From: Streptomyces jumonjinensis
GTDB taxonomy: Bacteria > Actinomycetota > Actinomycetes > Streptomycetales > Streptomycetaceae
Assembly: GCF_009600885.1 (NCBI RefSeq)
Contig: NZ_VCLA01000151.1
Coordinates: 1 to 64,000 of the forward strand
DNA length: 64,000 bases
Reading direction: 5' to 3'
In this document: piece by piece, positions 52,138 to 60,698 of the stretch
Position numbering within the stretch: the stretch's first letter is position 1
Layout of the letters: each line of letters opens with the position of its first letter
Made by a program: the position numbers and the translations under genes
Notes under the pieces: generated by a model
Seen by the model: only the letters and a program-made list of their open reading frames with translations
Databases searched by the model: none
What the model was told of the DNA's origin: nothing

Positions 52138-52920
52138 TTGCTGCGACGCGTCAACGGGACGGTCCTCATCATCGCGGCGCTCATCGCCACCCTGGGGGCG
52201 CTGGCGTTCCCGATCTGGTCGTACGCGGACCGTTCCGGCACCGGTCAGGACCGTCTCGAAGCCTCCACCGTGGCCACCCGGTGGGGGCCGCTGTCCGCGA
52301 CCGACCGGGACTTCCTGGTCCGGGTGCGGCTCGCCGGACTGTGGGAGCTGCCCGCCGGTCAGCAGGCGATCGAACGGGCCCCCAGCGAGGCGATCCGGGA
52401 CGCGGGCGACCATCTCGTGGTGGGCCACGCCGATCTCGACCGACGCGCCCGCGAGGTGGCGGCCAAGCTGGGGGTACAGCTGCCCAACCAGCCCAACGAC
52501 CAGCAGCAGGGCTGGCTGCGGGAGCTGTCGGCGGCCACCGGCGAGGCGTACGAACGCGCCTTCGCCAATCTGCTGCGCAACGCCCACGGCAAGGTCTTCT
52601 CCCTGGTCGCCCAGGTCAGGCACACCACCCGGAACACCCTCATACGCCAGCTGGCGAGCGACGCCAACCAGACCGTCCTCGACCACATCACCATGCTGGA
52701 GGCGACCGGGAAGGTCGACTTCGACGCCATCGCCGACGAGGCGGCGGGCGGGACCACCGCTAGCCCCAGCGGGCCGCCCGCGCCGGACGGCGGCACTCCG
52801 CCCGCGCCCGCCGCCGTGGAGCCCCCCGGGGACCTCTCCCCGACCTCGCGGCCGTCCCCGGGAGCGGGCACGCCCGGCTCGATCGACACCCGCCGGCCCG
52901 AGCCCGGCATCAGCCCCTGA
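52138..52920 (+). CDS. DUF4142 family exported protein (TTG start)
   Basis: A 260-residue protein with an N-terminal hydrophobic anchor (VNGTVLIIAALIATLGALAFPIW) and a DUF4142-like helical, ferritin-fold-like domain (about residues 45-205: SATDRDFLVRVRLAGLWE ... HGKVFSLVAQVRHTTRNTLIRQLASDANQTV). The tail is Pro/Ser-rich. No ATG or GTG fits; TTG at 52138 has GGGAGG 4 nt upstream, so a TTG start is likely. Function unknown. Confidence 0.72.
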   Translation: MLRRVNGTVLIIAALIATLGALAFPIWSYADRSGTGQDRLEASTVATRWGPLSATDRDFLVRVRLAGLWELPAGQQAIERAPSEAIRDAGDHLVVGHADLDRRAREVAAKLGVQLPNQPNDQQQGWLRELSAATGEAYERAFANLLRNAHGKVFSLVAQVRHTTRNTLIRQLASDANQTVLDHITMLEATGKVDFDAIADEAAGGTTASPSGPPAPDGGTPPAPAAVEPPGDLSPTSRPSPGAGTPGSIDTRRPEPGISP

Positions 52921-53046
52921 ACCCGCCGTGCAACCTCAAATCATCCTCTGAACGTCTACCCTTCAGGGTTCGCTCACATCTGACGGGGCCATGTCCTGTG
53001 CACGCACCGCCCGGTGGCGCGGTGGGCGAAGAAGGGGGACGGGGAC

Positions 53047-54432
53047 ATGGAACTCGGCATCGGCATCGGCTGGCGGCCGGAGATCGCGGACGCGGTCGAG
53101 GGGCTGGCGGATCTCGACTGGGTGGAGGTCGTGGCGGAGAACGTCTGCCCCGGCCATCTGCCCGACTCGCTGACCAGGCTGCGCTCACGCGGCGTCGGGA
53201 TCGTGCCGCACGGGGTGTCGCTCGGGCTCGGCGGCGCGGACCGGCCCTCCGCGCAGCGGCTCGCCGCGCTGGCCGAGCGGGCGGAGGCGCTCGGCTCGCC
53301 ACTGGTGACGGAGCACATCGCGTTCGTCCGCGCCGGAGGCGAGCTCACCGCGTCGCCCCAGCTGGAGGCGGGTCATCTGCTGCCCGTGCCGCGCACCTGG
53401 GACGCGCTCGCGGTGCTCTGCGAGAACGTCCGGATCGCCCAGGACTCGCTGCCGGTGCCGCTGGCGCTGGAGAACATCGCCGCGCTCTTCTCCTGGCCGG
53501 ACGAGGAGCTGTCGGAGGGCCGGTTCCTGGCGGAGCTGGTGGAGCGCACCGGTGTCCGGCTGCTGATCGACGTGGCCAATCTGCACACCAACCACGTCAA
53601 CCGGGGCGAGGACCCGGCGAAGGCTCTCGACGAGCTGCCGGTGGAGGCCATCGCCTATGTGCATGTGGCGGGCGGCGTCGAACGCGACGGCGTCTGGCAC
53701 GACACCCACTCCCACCCGGTGACCGAGCCGGTCCTCGCCGTACTGCGGGAGCTGAGGTCGCGGGTCGATCCCCCGGGAGTGCTGCTGGAGCGCGACGACG
53801 ACTTCCCGCCCGCCGCGGAACTCGCCGGGGAGCTGCGGGTGATACGCGAGACGGTACGGCTGGGGGCCGGCGCCCCGGTGACGGCGGCGGCCGGCCCGGC
53901 CCTGGCCCGTGCCGGCACGGTGGGCGGCGCCGTCAGGGCGAACGACCGCGCGACCGTAGCCGACCCCACGTCTGGACCAGATTCCGGTTCCGGGACCGGG
54001 GAGCCGGCCACCGCCGACCGCACGGCGGTACGGGAGCGGCTCGGCATCGCCCAGGCCGCCCTGCTCTCCTCCCTGGTCGCCGGAACCCCCGCCCCCGAGG
54101 GCTTCGACCGCCGGCGGCTGCGTACGCAGAGCCGGGCCCTCATCGCCAAACGGGCCTCCGTCGTCGCCAGGATCGCACCCGAGCTGCCCGGCATACTCGG
54201 GGACGGCTACCGGCGCGCGTTCGTCGCGTACGCCAAGAGCCGTCCCATGCGCTCCGGTTACCGCCGTGACGCCCTCGACTTCGCCGAGGGGCTGCTCATC
54301 GCCGGACAGCCCGCCGACGAAGGGGCACGGCGCAGACTGACCCGCTGGTGGGAGGAGCGGGTCGCCCCGCAGCCGCCCCGGCGGACCACCCGGATCGTGC
54401 GCGCCGCCCGCGCCGCTCTCGTACGGAGGTAG
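53047..54432 (+). CDS. DUF692/MNIO family multinuclear iron oxidase with C-terminal partner-like domain
   Basis: A 461-residue protein. Residues 1-265 are a DUF692 (MNIO) TIM barrel: [18 protein letters not shown] (His55), TEH (Glu89, His90), LENIA (Glu142), [14 protein letters not shown] (Asp175), VHVAGG (His206), HDTHSHPV (Asp219, His221, His223) and [10 protein letters not shown] (Glu248), a full set of iron-ligand candidates. MNIO enzymes modify Cys or Asp in peptides. A Gly/Ala linker (about 272-325) leads to a helical domain (330-440) like the DUF2063-type partner proteins of other MNIO systems. ATG follows GGGGGA; the next gene starts 3 bp later. Confidence 0.88.
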   Translation: MELGIGIGWRPEIADAVEGLADLDWVEVVAENVCPGHLPDSLTRLRSRGVGIVPHGVSLGLGGADRPSAQRLAALAERAEALGSPLVTEHIAFVRAGGELTASPQLEAGHLLPVPRTWDALAVLCENVRIAQDSLPVPLALENIAALFSWPDEELSEGRFLAELVERTGVRLLIDVANLHTNHVNRGEDPAKALDELPVEAIAYVHVAGGVERDGVWHDTHSHPVTEPVLAVLRELRSRVDPPGVLLERDDDFPPAAELAGELRVIRETVRLGAGAPVTAAAGPALARAGTVGGAVRANDRATVADPTSGPDSGSGTGEPATADRTAVRERLGIAQAALLSSLVAGTPAPEGFDRRRLRTQSRALIAKRASVVARIAPELPGILGDGYRRAFVAYAKSRPMRSGYRRDALDFAEGLLIAGQPADEGARRRLTRWWEERVAPQPPRRTTRIVRAARAALVRR

Positions 54433-54435
54433 CCC

Positions 54436-55383
54436 ATGGACAGGGCCGTTCTGCTCATCAATCTCATCGCCGGGGTCTCGTCCCTGGGACTGATCATCGG
54501 CTGGCGAGCCGTCCGGCCCCGGCGCCGCCCGCCGGTCACACCCGAGATACACGATGTGTACGAGGCCGCGTTCCTCGGCGGCGGCCCGGCCCGGGTCGTG
54601 GACGCCGCGCTCACCGGACTGCACAGCGGCGAACGGGTGCTGATCGGCGAACCCGGCATCGTCTCCGTCCAGAACCCGGTCGCGGCCGATCCGGTGGAAC
54701 GGGCGGTCCTGGACCAGCTCGCCGTCGCCCCCAACGGTTCGCTCAACCAGCTGCGGCACACGGTGATGCGGGGGCCCGTCGTCCAGCGGATCGGCCATGG
54801 GCTCGCCGCCCAGGGGCTGATGGCGCCGCCGAGCCTCGGCCGGAGAGTGCTGCGGTTCTGGTCGGTGTCCCAGACCACCCTGTGCGTGCTGGCGCTCCTG
54901 GCCGCCATCGTCCTCACCGTGGTGGGCGCCGTGCTGGACTGGGAGCGGCCGGATCTGCCGTTCGCGGTGCTGGTGCTGCCCGGCCTGCTCTTCGCGATCA
55001 TCACCGGGGCCGTCATCACCTCCTGCTGCGACGCCAGGATCACCCCGGCCGGAAAGGACGCGCTGGCGGTGTACCGCAAGCGGTACGCCGACGCCGAAGC
55101 GCCGAACGCGCTGGTCTCGCTGAAGGGCACAGGCGGAGTACCGGACCCGGGGCTCCGGACGGTGCTGGTCGCGGCGGCCCTCGCGCCCGTGGTGCTCGTC
55201 GCCACGGCGGGCGGCGCGGCGGCGGCCGGAGGCGAGTCCGCCGCCGTGTGGTGCGGCGGCTCGGGGCCGGGCTCGGGCTGCGGCGACTCGGCGGGCAGCG
55301 GAGGGGACAGCGGCAGCGGAGGAGACGGGGGCGGAGGAGACGGCGGAGGGTGCGGCGGCTGCGGAGGGTGCGGCTGCGGCTGA
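54436..55383 (+). CDS. TIGR04222-type membrane protein with Gly/Cys-rich tail (possible MNIO substrate)
   Basis: A 315-residue protein. N-terminal helix (about 5-22), soluble domain (35-140), two helices (146-167 and 175-197), a fourth hydrophobic stretch (241-263), then a tail of about 50 residues almost only Gly, Ser, Asp and Cys, ending CGGCGGCGCG. The tail has six Cys (273, 282, 306, 309, 312, 314). The layout fits TIGR04222 proteins. It starts 3 bp after the MNIO gene, so they are coupled. The tail could be the modified part and might bind metal, as in MNIO-processed bufferins. This is inference. Confidence 0.82.
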   Translation: MDRAVLLINLIAGVSSLGLIIGWRAVRPRRRPPVTPEIHDVYEAAFLGGGPARVVDAALTGLHSGERVLIGEPGIVSVQNPVAADPVERAVLDQLAVAPNGSLNQLRHTVMRGPVVQRIGHGLAAQGLMAPPSLGRRVLRFWSVSQTTLCVLALLAAIVLTVVGAVLDWERPDLPFAVLVLPGLLFAIITGAVITSCCDARITPAGKDALAVYRKRYADAEAPNALVSLKGTGGVPDPGLRTVLVAAALAPVVLVATAGGAAAAGGESAAVWCGGSGPGSGCGDSAGSGGDSGSGGDGGGGDGGGCGGCGGCGCG

Positions 55384-55543
55384 CCCTCCTCCCGTACCGA
55401 CACGGAACTCCGGCGCGCACGGGGGCGCGCGAACGCCCGGACGGCGCATCGGAGTCATTGAGCGCGACACCGTTCGGCGGTGCTTTACAAGCCCCTGAGT
55501 GCTGCGAAGGATCCCTGACCGTCGTCGGCACGAAGGGAACGCG

Positions 55544-57145
55544 ATGAGAGCTGTGGCGAAGTACGGGGCGGTGACGGGGGCCTTGGCCCTGCTCGCCGGC
55601 GCGCTGGCCGTCACTCCGGCGGGCGGCGCCTCCGTCGGCGACGCGGAGGCCCGCGGCACCGCGCTGGCGGCCGGGCGTGCCGCGGCGAAGGGCATCGCCT
55701 TCGGCGACTGCCCCAGGGTCGAGTCACTGCCCGCGTCCGTCCGTTGCGGCACCGTCGAGGTCCCCCTCGACTACGCGGAGCCGGAGGGGAAGCGGATCAC
55801 CCTGACGGTGAGCCGGGGCGAGGCGACCGGTGAGCCCGCCGAGCGTCAGGGCGCGCTGGTCTACAACCCCGGCGGGCCCGGGGCCTCCAGCATGTGGTTC
55901 CCGCTGGTCGCCCAGCTCACCGAGTGGGAACGGCTGGGCCGCGCGTACGACTTCGTGGGCTACGCCCCGCGCGGCGTCGGCCGCTCCGCGCCGCTGTCCT
56001 GCGTGGAGCCGGAGGATTTCCTCAAGGCCCCCACCCAGGCCCCGGTGCACCCCTCCCCCGCGTACAAGAGCGAGCGGATCGCGGAGGCGAAGGAGTACGC
56101 GGCGGGCTGTGCCCGGCGCAGCGGCCCGGCGCTGCGGCACTACACCTCGCTGAACAACGCGCGCGATCTCGATGTGCTGCGGGCGGCGCTCGGCGAGCCC
56201 CGGCTGACCTTCATGGGGGCGTCGTACGGCACCTACTTCGGCGCTCTGTACGCGACGCTCTTCCCGTCGCACGTCCGCCGGATGGTCTTCGACTCGGCGG
56301 TGAACCCGGCGCGCGAGAAGATCTGGTACCGCAGCAATCTGGACCAGTCACAGGCGTTCGAGCGCCGCTGGGCCGACTTCCGCGACTGGATGGCCCGGCA
56401 CGACGCCGTCTTCGGTCTGGGGACGAGCCCCGAGGCGGTGGCGGACAGCTTCGAGGAGGCGCGCGCCCGGCTGGCGAGGCGGCCGGCGGGCGGCACGGTA
56501 GGCCCCGGGCAGCTCCAGGCGGCGTTTCTGGCGGCCGGTTACCAGGACGACTACTGGGCACCGCGCGCCACGGCGCTCTCGGAGTATCTGAAGGGCAATG
56601 AGAAGCCGCTGATCGAACAGGCCGCGCCCCGGCAGGAGAGCGCGAAGAGCGCGGAGAACTCCACCGCCGTGTACACCGCGATCGAGTGCAATGACGCGCC
56701 CTGGCCGACCGATTTCGCGGTGTGGGACCGCGACAACACCCTGCTGGCCCGGAGCGCGCCCTTCGAGACCTGGGACAACGCGTTCACGAATCTGCCGTGC
56801 GCCTACTGGACGGGGCCCCGGCAGCTGCCTCTTGAGGTGCGGACCACGTGGGGCGAGCTGCCGCCGCTGCTGATCCTGGCGGCCGAGCGGGACGCGGCGA
56901 CCCCTTACGCGGGGGCGCGGGAGCTGGCGCGGCGGCTGAAGGGCGCGGTGCTGATCACCGAGGAGGACGCCGGGGCCCATGGCGTCGGCGGCGGCCCCAA
57001 CGCGTGCGTGAACGCGTATCTGGAGGACTATCTGCTGCGGGGGAGGACGCCGGTGCGGCGCGCGTCATGCGCGCCGCACCCGGAGCCGGACCCGGTGTCG
57101 CTGGACCGGCGGGCGGATCAGCCGAAGCTGCCGCACACCGTCTGA
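55544..57145 (+). CDS. Secreted alpha/beta hydrolase, tripeptidyl aminopeptidase-like
   Basis: A 533-residue exported serine peptidase of the Tap/SlpD family. Signal peptide with Lys n-region, core LALLAGALAVTP and cleavage near residue 30. YNPGGPGASS, nucleophile elbow GASYGTYFG, AAERDAATPYAGA (Asp) and the His in GAHGVGGG complete the triad. ATG at 55544 follows GAAGGGA. Paralogous to the peptidase at 25862, but without a TTA codon, so the two are probably regulated differently. Probably digests peptides outside the cell. Confidence 0.88.
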   Translation: MRAVAKYGAVTGALALLAGALAVTPAGGASVGDAEARGTALAAGRAAAKGIAFGDCPRVESLPASVRCGTVEVPLDYAEPEGKRITLTVSRGEATGEPAERQGALVYNPGGPGASSMWFPLVAQLTEWERLGRAYDFVGYAPRGVGRSAPLSCVEPEDFLKAPTQAPVHPSPAYKSERIAEAKEYAAGCARRSGPALRHYTSLNNARDLDVLRAALGEPRLTFMGASYGTYFGALYATLFPSHVRRMVFDSAVNPAREKIWYRSNLDQSQAFERRWADFRDWMARHDAVFGLGTSPEAVADSFEEARARLARRPAGGTVGPGQLQAAFLAAGYQDDYWAPRATALSEYLKGNEKPLIEQAAPRQESAKSAENSTAVYTAIECNDAPWPTDFAVWDRDNTLLARSAPFETWDNAFTNLPCAYWTGPRQLPLEVRTTWGELPPLLILAAERDAATPYAGARELARRLKGAVLITEEDAGAHGVGGGPNACVNAYLEDYLLRGRTPVRRASCAPHPEPDPVSLDRRADQPKLPHTV

Positions 57146-57160
57146 TCTTCCGGGTCGAAG

Positions 57161-57193
57161 AGGCCGGGGGCCGCTGGAATGCGGCCCCGGCCT
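57161..57193. terminator. Hairpin between secreted peptidase and hemQ
   Basis: AGGCCGGGGGCCGC (57161-57174) pairs with GCGGCCCCGGCCT (57181-57193) with a single bulged G and a 6-nt loop, 15 bp after the peptidase stop. TTCCGTTT follows. It lies between convergent genes. Confidence 0.65.
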
Positions 57194-57309
57194 TCCGTTT
57201 CGCGTGAGAGCTCCGCCGACCGTCTCGGCGACGGGGTCTCCACGAGTACCGCCACCGGCTCGGCGACGGATTCCCCACCGGTTCCACCGCCGGTGCGGCG
57301 GCGGAACCC

Positions 57310-58023
57310 TCAGGCGAGGCCGGTCACCAGTTCGGCGACGGACCGGCGCCTGCCCGTGTAGAAGGGGACTTCCTCACGGACGTGCATACGGGCCTCGGAC
57401 GCGCGCAGATGACGCATCAGGTCGACGATACGGTGCAGCTCGTCGGCCTCGAAAGCCAGGATCCACTCGTAGTCGCCGAGCGAGAACGACGCCACCGTGT
57501 TGGCGCGCACGTCCGGGTAGCCGCGGGCCATCTTCCCGTGGTCCGCGAGCATCCGGCGGCGGTCCTCGTCAGGCAGCAGATACCAGTCGTAGGAGCGCAC
57601 GAACGGGTAGACGCTGACATAGTCGCGCGCCGTCTCGTCGGCGAGGAACGCCGGGATGTGCGACTTGTTGAACTCGGCGGGGCGGTGCAGCGCCATGTTC
57701 GACCAGACCGGCTCCAGCGCCCGGCCCAGACGGGTGCGGCGGAAGAGGTTGTACGCCTCCTGGAGCTCGTCCGCGGTCTCGGCGTGCCACCAGATCATCA
57801 GATCGGCGTCGGCGCGCAGCCCGGAGAGATCGTAGGTGCCGCGCACCTTCACGTCCTTGGCGGCGAGCTGGTCGAACAGCTCCTGGACCTCCTCGGCGTA
57901 GCCGGAGCGGTCGTCGGGCAGCACATCGCGCAGCTTGAAGACGGACCACAGCGTGTACCGGATGACCTCGTTGAGGTCCTTGGCCTTCTTGCCTGCGTTC
58001 GGGATCTTTTCGGGCGCACTCAT
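57310..58023 (-). CDS. hemQ: Coproheme decarboxylase HemQ
   Basis: A 237-residue chlorite-dismutase-fold enzyme that decarboxylates coproheme to haem b with peroxide. [13 protein letters not shown] (catalytic Tyr about residue 131), [26 protein letters not shown] and [12 protein letters not shown] are typical of actinobacterial HemQ. ATG at 58023 gives [24 protein letters not shown]. The gene follows the oxidase gene by 4 bp, so the two form an operon of the coproporphyrin-dependent haem pathway. Confidence 0.93.
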   Translation of the reverse strand: MSAPEKIPNAGKKAKDLNEVIRYTLWSVFKLRDVLPDDRSGYAEEVQELFDQLAAKDVKVRGTYDLSGLRADADLMIWWHAETADELQEAYNLFRRTRLGRALEPVWSNMALHRPAEFNKSHIPAFLADETARDYVSVYPFVRSYDWYLLPDEDRRRMLADHGKMARGYPDVRANTVASFSLGDYEWILAFEADELHRIVDLMRHLRASEARMHVREEVPFYTGRRRSVAELVTGLA

Positions 58024-58027
58024 ACGG

Positions 58028-59569
58028 CTATTGTCCCGTGCCCCGATCCGTGCCCCGCGCCAGGGTCGGCGTGGCGAGAATCTCGTCGGCGGCGCGGTGT
58101 CCGTCGGCGATGCAGGCGGGGATGCCGACGCCGTCGTAGGCCGCCCCGCAGACCCGCAGTCCGGGCAGTCCGGCGACCTCCGCACGGATCCGGGCGACGC
58201 GGGCGAGATGCCCCACGGGGTACTGCGGCAGCCCGCCGATCCAGCGGGTGACCTCGTGGGCCACGGGCTTCGCGGCGATCCCGACGGCCGCGCCGAGGTC
58301 GCGCAGGGAGACGGCGACGAGATCGGCGTCGTCGCGGTGCAGATGCTCCTCCTCGCCGTACCGGCCGATGGAGGTGCGGAGGACGAAGAGGTCGGACGAG
58401 CCCTCGGTCACCCACCGCCATTTCCGGCTGGAGAAGGTGGCGGCCTTGATGGTGCGGCCGTCGGCCGGCGGGACGAGGAAGCCGCTGCCGTCCGGCAGTC
58501 CGGTCACCTCGGAGCGCCGGAAGGCGAGGGTGACCAGAGCCATGGAGGCGTACTCGATCCGGCCGAGTTCGGCCGCGGCGGCGGGCGACTCGGCGGCGAG
58601 CAGATCGGCGGCGGCCCAGGCGGGGGCGGCGAGGACGACGGCGTCGGCGGTGAGGATGCGCCGGTCGGTGCGGATCTGCCACCCCAGCGCGGACCGGCTC
58701 AGCCCGAGCACGGCCGTGCCGGTGCGGATCTCGCCGCCGTGGGCGCGTACGGCGTCGGCGACCGCGTCCGGCAGGGTGCCGACGCCGCCCGCGACGCCCA
58801 TGAAGACGGGCCCGTCCTGCTGCTGGGCTGCGGCCTGCCGCTGGACCTCGCGTACCGCGTCGAGAAGCGAGGGGCGGCTCCGCGCCGCCTCGAAGAGCCG
58901 GGGCACGGAGGCGCGCATGGAGATGCGGTAGGCGTCGCCCGCGTACACGCCGCCGAGCAGCGGCTCCACCAGCCGGTCGACGACCTCGCGGCCGAGGCGG
59001 TCGGCGACGTACGCGCCGATCGCGACGTCCTCGCCGAGTTCGGCGGGGGGCAGCTCGCGCTCCTGGGCGATGCGGGCGACGCCCTGCGGGGAGAGCAGCC
59101 CGGCGAGGGCCTCGGGGCTGCCGGGGACGCCCATCACATGGCCCTTGGGCAGCGGGCGCAGCGCGTCGCGGGTCCAGACGGCGGCGGTGCTGGTGGCGGG
59201 CGGCTGGAGGCGGTCGCCGAGGCCCGCGGCGCGGGCGAGCGCGATGCCCTCGGGGCGGCGGGCGAGCATGGACTCGGCGCCGAGGTCCACGGGCGTTCCG
59301 GCGATCTCCCCCGTCTGCAGCTTGCCGCCGAGGCGGCCGGTGGCCTCAAGGAGGGTCACCCGGGCTCCGGCGGTCGCGAGCCGGTGGGCGGCGGCGAGGC
59401 CGGAGATCCCGCCCCCGATGACGACGACATGGCAGGGACCGGGACCGGGACCGGTGGCGGGGTCCGTGCCGGTGCCGGTGTCCGTGCCGGTGCCGGTGCC
59501 GGTGTCCGTGCCGGTGCCGGTGCCGGTGTCCGTGCTGGTGGCGGTGTCCGCATGCTGGGAGGACTGCAT
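58028..59569 (-). CDS. hemG: Coproporphyrinogen III/protoporphyrinogen oxidase (HemY/CgoX type) with Thr/Gly repeat N-terminus
   Basis: A 513-residue FAD flavoprotein. The dinucleotide-binding [17 protein letters not shown] starts near residue 49; [42 protein letters not shown] and a late [21 protein letters not shown] are the HemG/HemY motifs. With hemQ it would act on coproporphyrinogen III. The N-terminal 48 residues include about 30 of TDTGTG repeats encoded by a minisatellite (59440-59545), absent from usual homologues. ATG at 59569. Confidence 0.92.
   Translation of the reverse strand: MQSSQHADTATSTDTGTGTGTDTGTGTGTDTGTGTDPATGPGPGPCHVVVIGGGISGLAAAHRLATAGARVTLLEATGRLGGKLQTGEIAGTPVDLGAESMLARRPEGIALARAAGLGDRLQPPATSTAAVWTRDALRPLPKGHVMGVPGSPEALAGLLSPQGVARIAQERELPPAELGEDVAIGAYVADRLGREVVDRLVEPLLGGVYAGDAYRISMRASVPRLFEAARSRPSLLDAVREVQRQAAAQQQDGPVFMGVAGGVGTLPDAVADAVRAHGGEIRTGTAVLGLSRSALGWQIRTDRRILTADAVVLAAPAWAAADLLAAESPAAAAELGRIEYASMALVTLAFRRSEVTGLPDGSGFLVPPADGRTIKAATFSSRKWRWVTEGSSDLFVLRTSIGRYGEEEHLHRDDADLVAVSLRDLGAAVGIAAKPVAHEVTRWIGGLPQYPVGHLARVARIRAEVAGLPGLRVCGAAYDGVGIPACIADGHRAADEILATPTLARGTDRGTGQ
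59440..59545. repeat. CCGGTG/TCCGTG minisatellite in the oxidase N-terminus
   Basis: Read on the plus strand, the block is made of CCGGTG hexamers with TCCGTG at intervals, in roughly 24-bp higher-order units. It encodes Thr-Gly and Thr-Asp dipeptides on the minus strand. Hexamers keep the reading frame, so copy number can vary without disrupting the gene. Confidence 0.8.
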
Positions 59570-59695
59570 GCCCCCACTCTCTCAAACGCCGTTCCGAGTC
59601 CTGACCGTGACCTGTTCGGAACCCGGAACAGGCAACGGCCCACCGGGGTCGCCCGTCGAAGTGGCGATGGATCACACTCACTCCAGGGGGCCGAT

Positions 59696-60652
59696 ATGCG
59701 TGCTCGACGCACGTTCACCGCACTGATGCTGATCTCCTCGCTCGCCGTCGCGGGCTGTAGCGCCGGCGGTTCGGACGCAAAGGACGAGAGCGGGGCGGCG
59801 GCGCAGGACACGAGCGTCTCCGGGGCGTACCAGGAGCGGAAGCCGGGTACCGGCCCCCGGGAGGCCGCCGCGGGCAAGGGCAGTGGGAAGCCCGCGCCGG
59901 ATACGGCGTCGGCGCTGACCGGGGCCCATGTCATCCGCACGGCGGAGCTGTCGGTGCGGGTCGCGAGCGTGTCGAAGGCCCTGGTCGCGGTCCGCGGGAC
60001 GGCGGTGGACGCGGGCGGGCATCTGGCCGATGAGCGCACCGAGCGCCTCGGCGGCGGCCGGATGACCTCGACGGTGGTGGTGCGCGTGCCGCAGGAGCGG
60101 TACGACGAGGTGCTCGCCGAACTCGCGGGCGCCGGGAAGCTGCTGGAGCGCGCGTCGGACGCCAAGGACGTCACGGATCAGGTCGTCGATGTGCGGAGCC
60201 GTATCTCCAGCCAGCGCGCGAGCGTGGCCCGGGTGCGGGAGCTGATGGACCGGGCGGAGAAGCTCTCCGACGTGGTCACGCTGGAGGGCGAGCTGAGCAG
60301 CCGGCAGTCGGAGCTGGAGGCGCTGCTCGCCCGGCAGGAGTCGCTGAAGGACCGTACGTCGCTGGCGACCATCACCGTCACCCTCTCCGAGCCCGCGCCG
60401 GAGAAGGCCGGGAAGTCCGACGACGACGGCCCGGGCTTTCTGGACGCGGTCGGCGGCGGCTGGCGGGCGCTGACGGCCACGGCCGGCTGGATCGCGGTGG
60501 CGATCGGCGCGGCGGCCCCGTTCGCCGCAGTGCTGGGGCTGGGCTATGTGCTGTGGCGCCGGCTGGTACGGCCCCGGCTGCGCTCACGTACGGCGGCGGC
60601 GCCCGCTCCGGCGCCCGCGCACGGCCCCACAGCCGGGCCCGAGGGGAGCTGA
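59696..60652 (+). CDS. DUF4349 domain lipoprotein
   Basis: A 318-residue lipoprotein: lipobox VAGC with Cys21, then an Ala/Gly/Lys-rich linker. DUF4349 core (about residues 80-230): IRTAELSVRVASVSKAL, TSTVVVRVPQERYDEVLAEL, SDAKDVTDQVVDVRSRISSQRASVARVRELMDRAEKLSDVVTLEGELSSRQSELEAL (coiled coil). A transmembrane helix (about 262-288) lies near the C-terminus. Function unknown; similar proteins are envelope-anchored. ATG at 59696, with GGGGG upstream, is divergent from the haem oxidase gene. Confidence 0.87.
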   Translation: MRARRTFTALMLISSLAVAGCSAGGSDAKDESGAAAQDTSVSGAYQERKPGTGPREAAAGKGSGKPAPDTASALTGAHVIRTAELSVRVASVSKALVAVRGTAVDAGGHLADERTERLGGGRMTSTVVVRVPQERYDEVLAELAGAGKLLERASDAKDVTDQVVDVRSRISSQRASVARVRELMDRAEKLSDVVTLEGELSSRQSELEALLARQESLKDRTSLATITVTLSEPAPEKAGKSDDDGPGFLDAVGGGWRALTATAGWIAVAIGAAAPFAAVLGLGYVLWRRLVRPRLRSRTAAAPAPAPAHGPTAGPEGS

Positions 60653-60698
60653 GGACACTCCCCGGGGCTCCGTGGATCACACGCCGTAGCGTGGCCCC

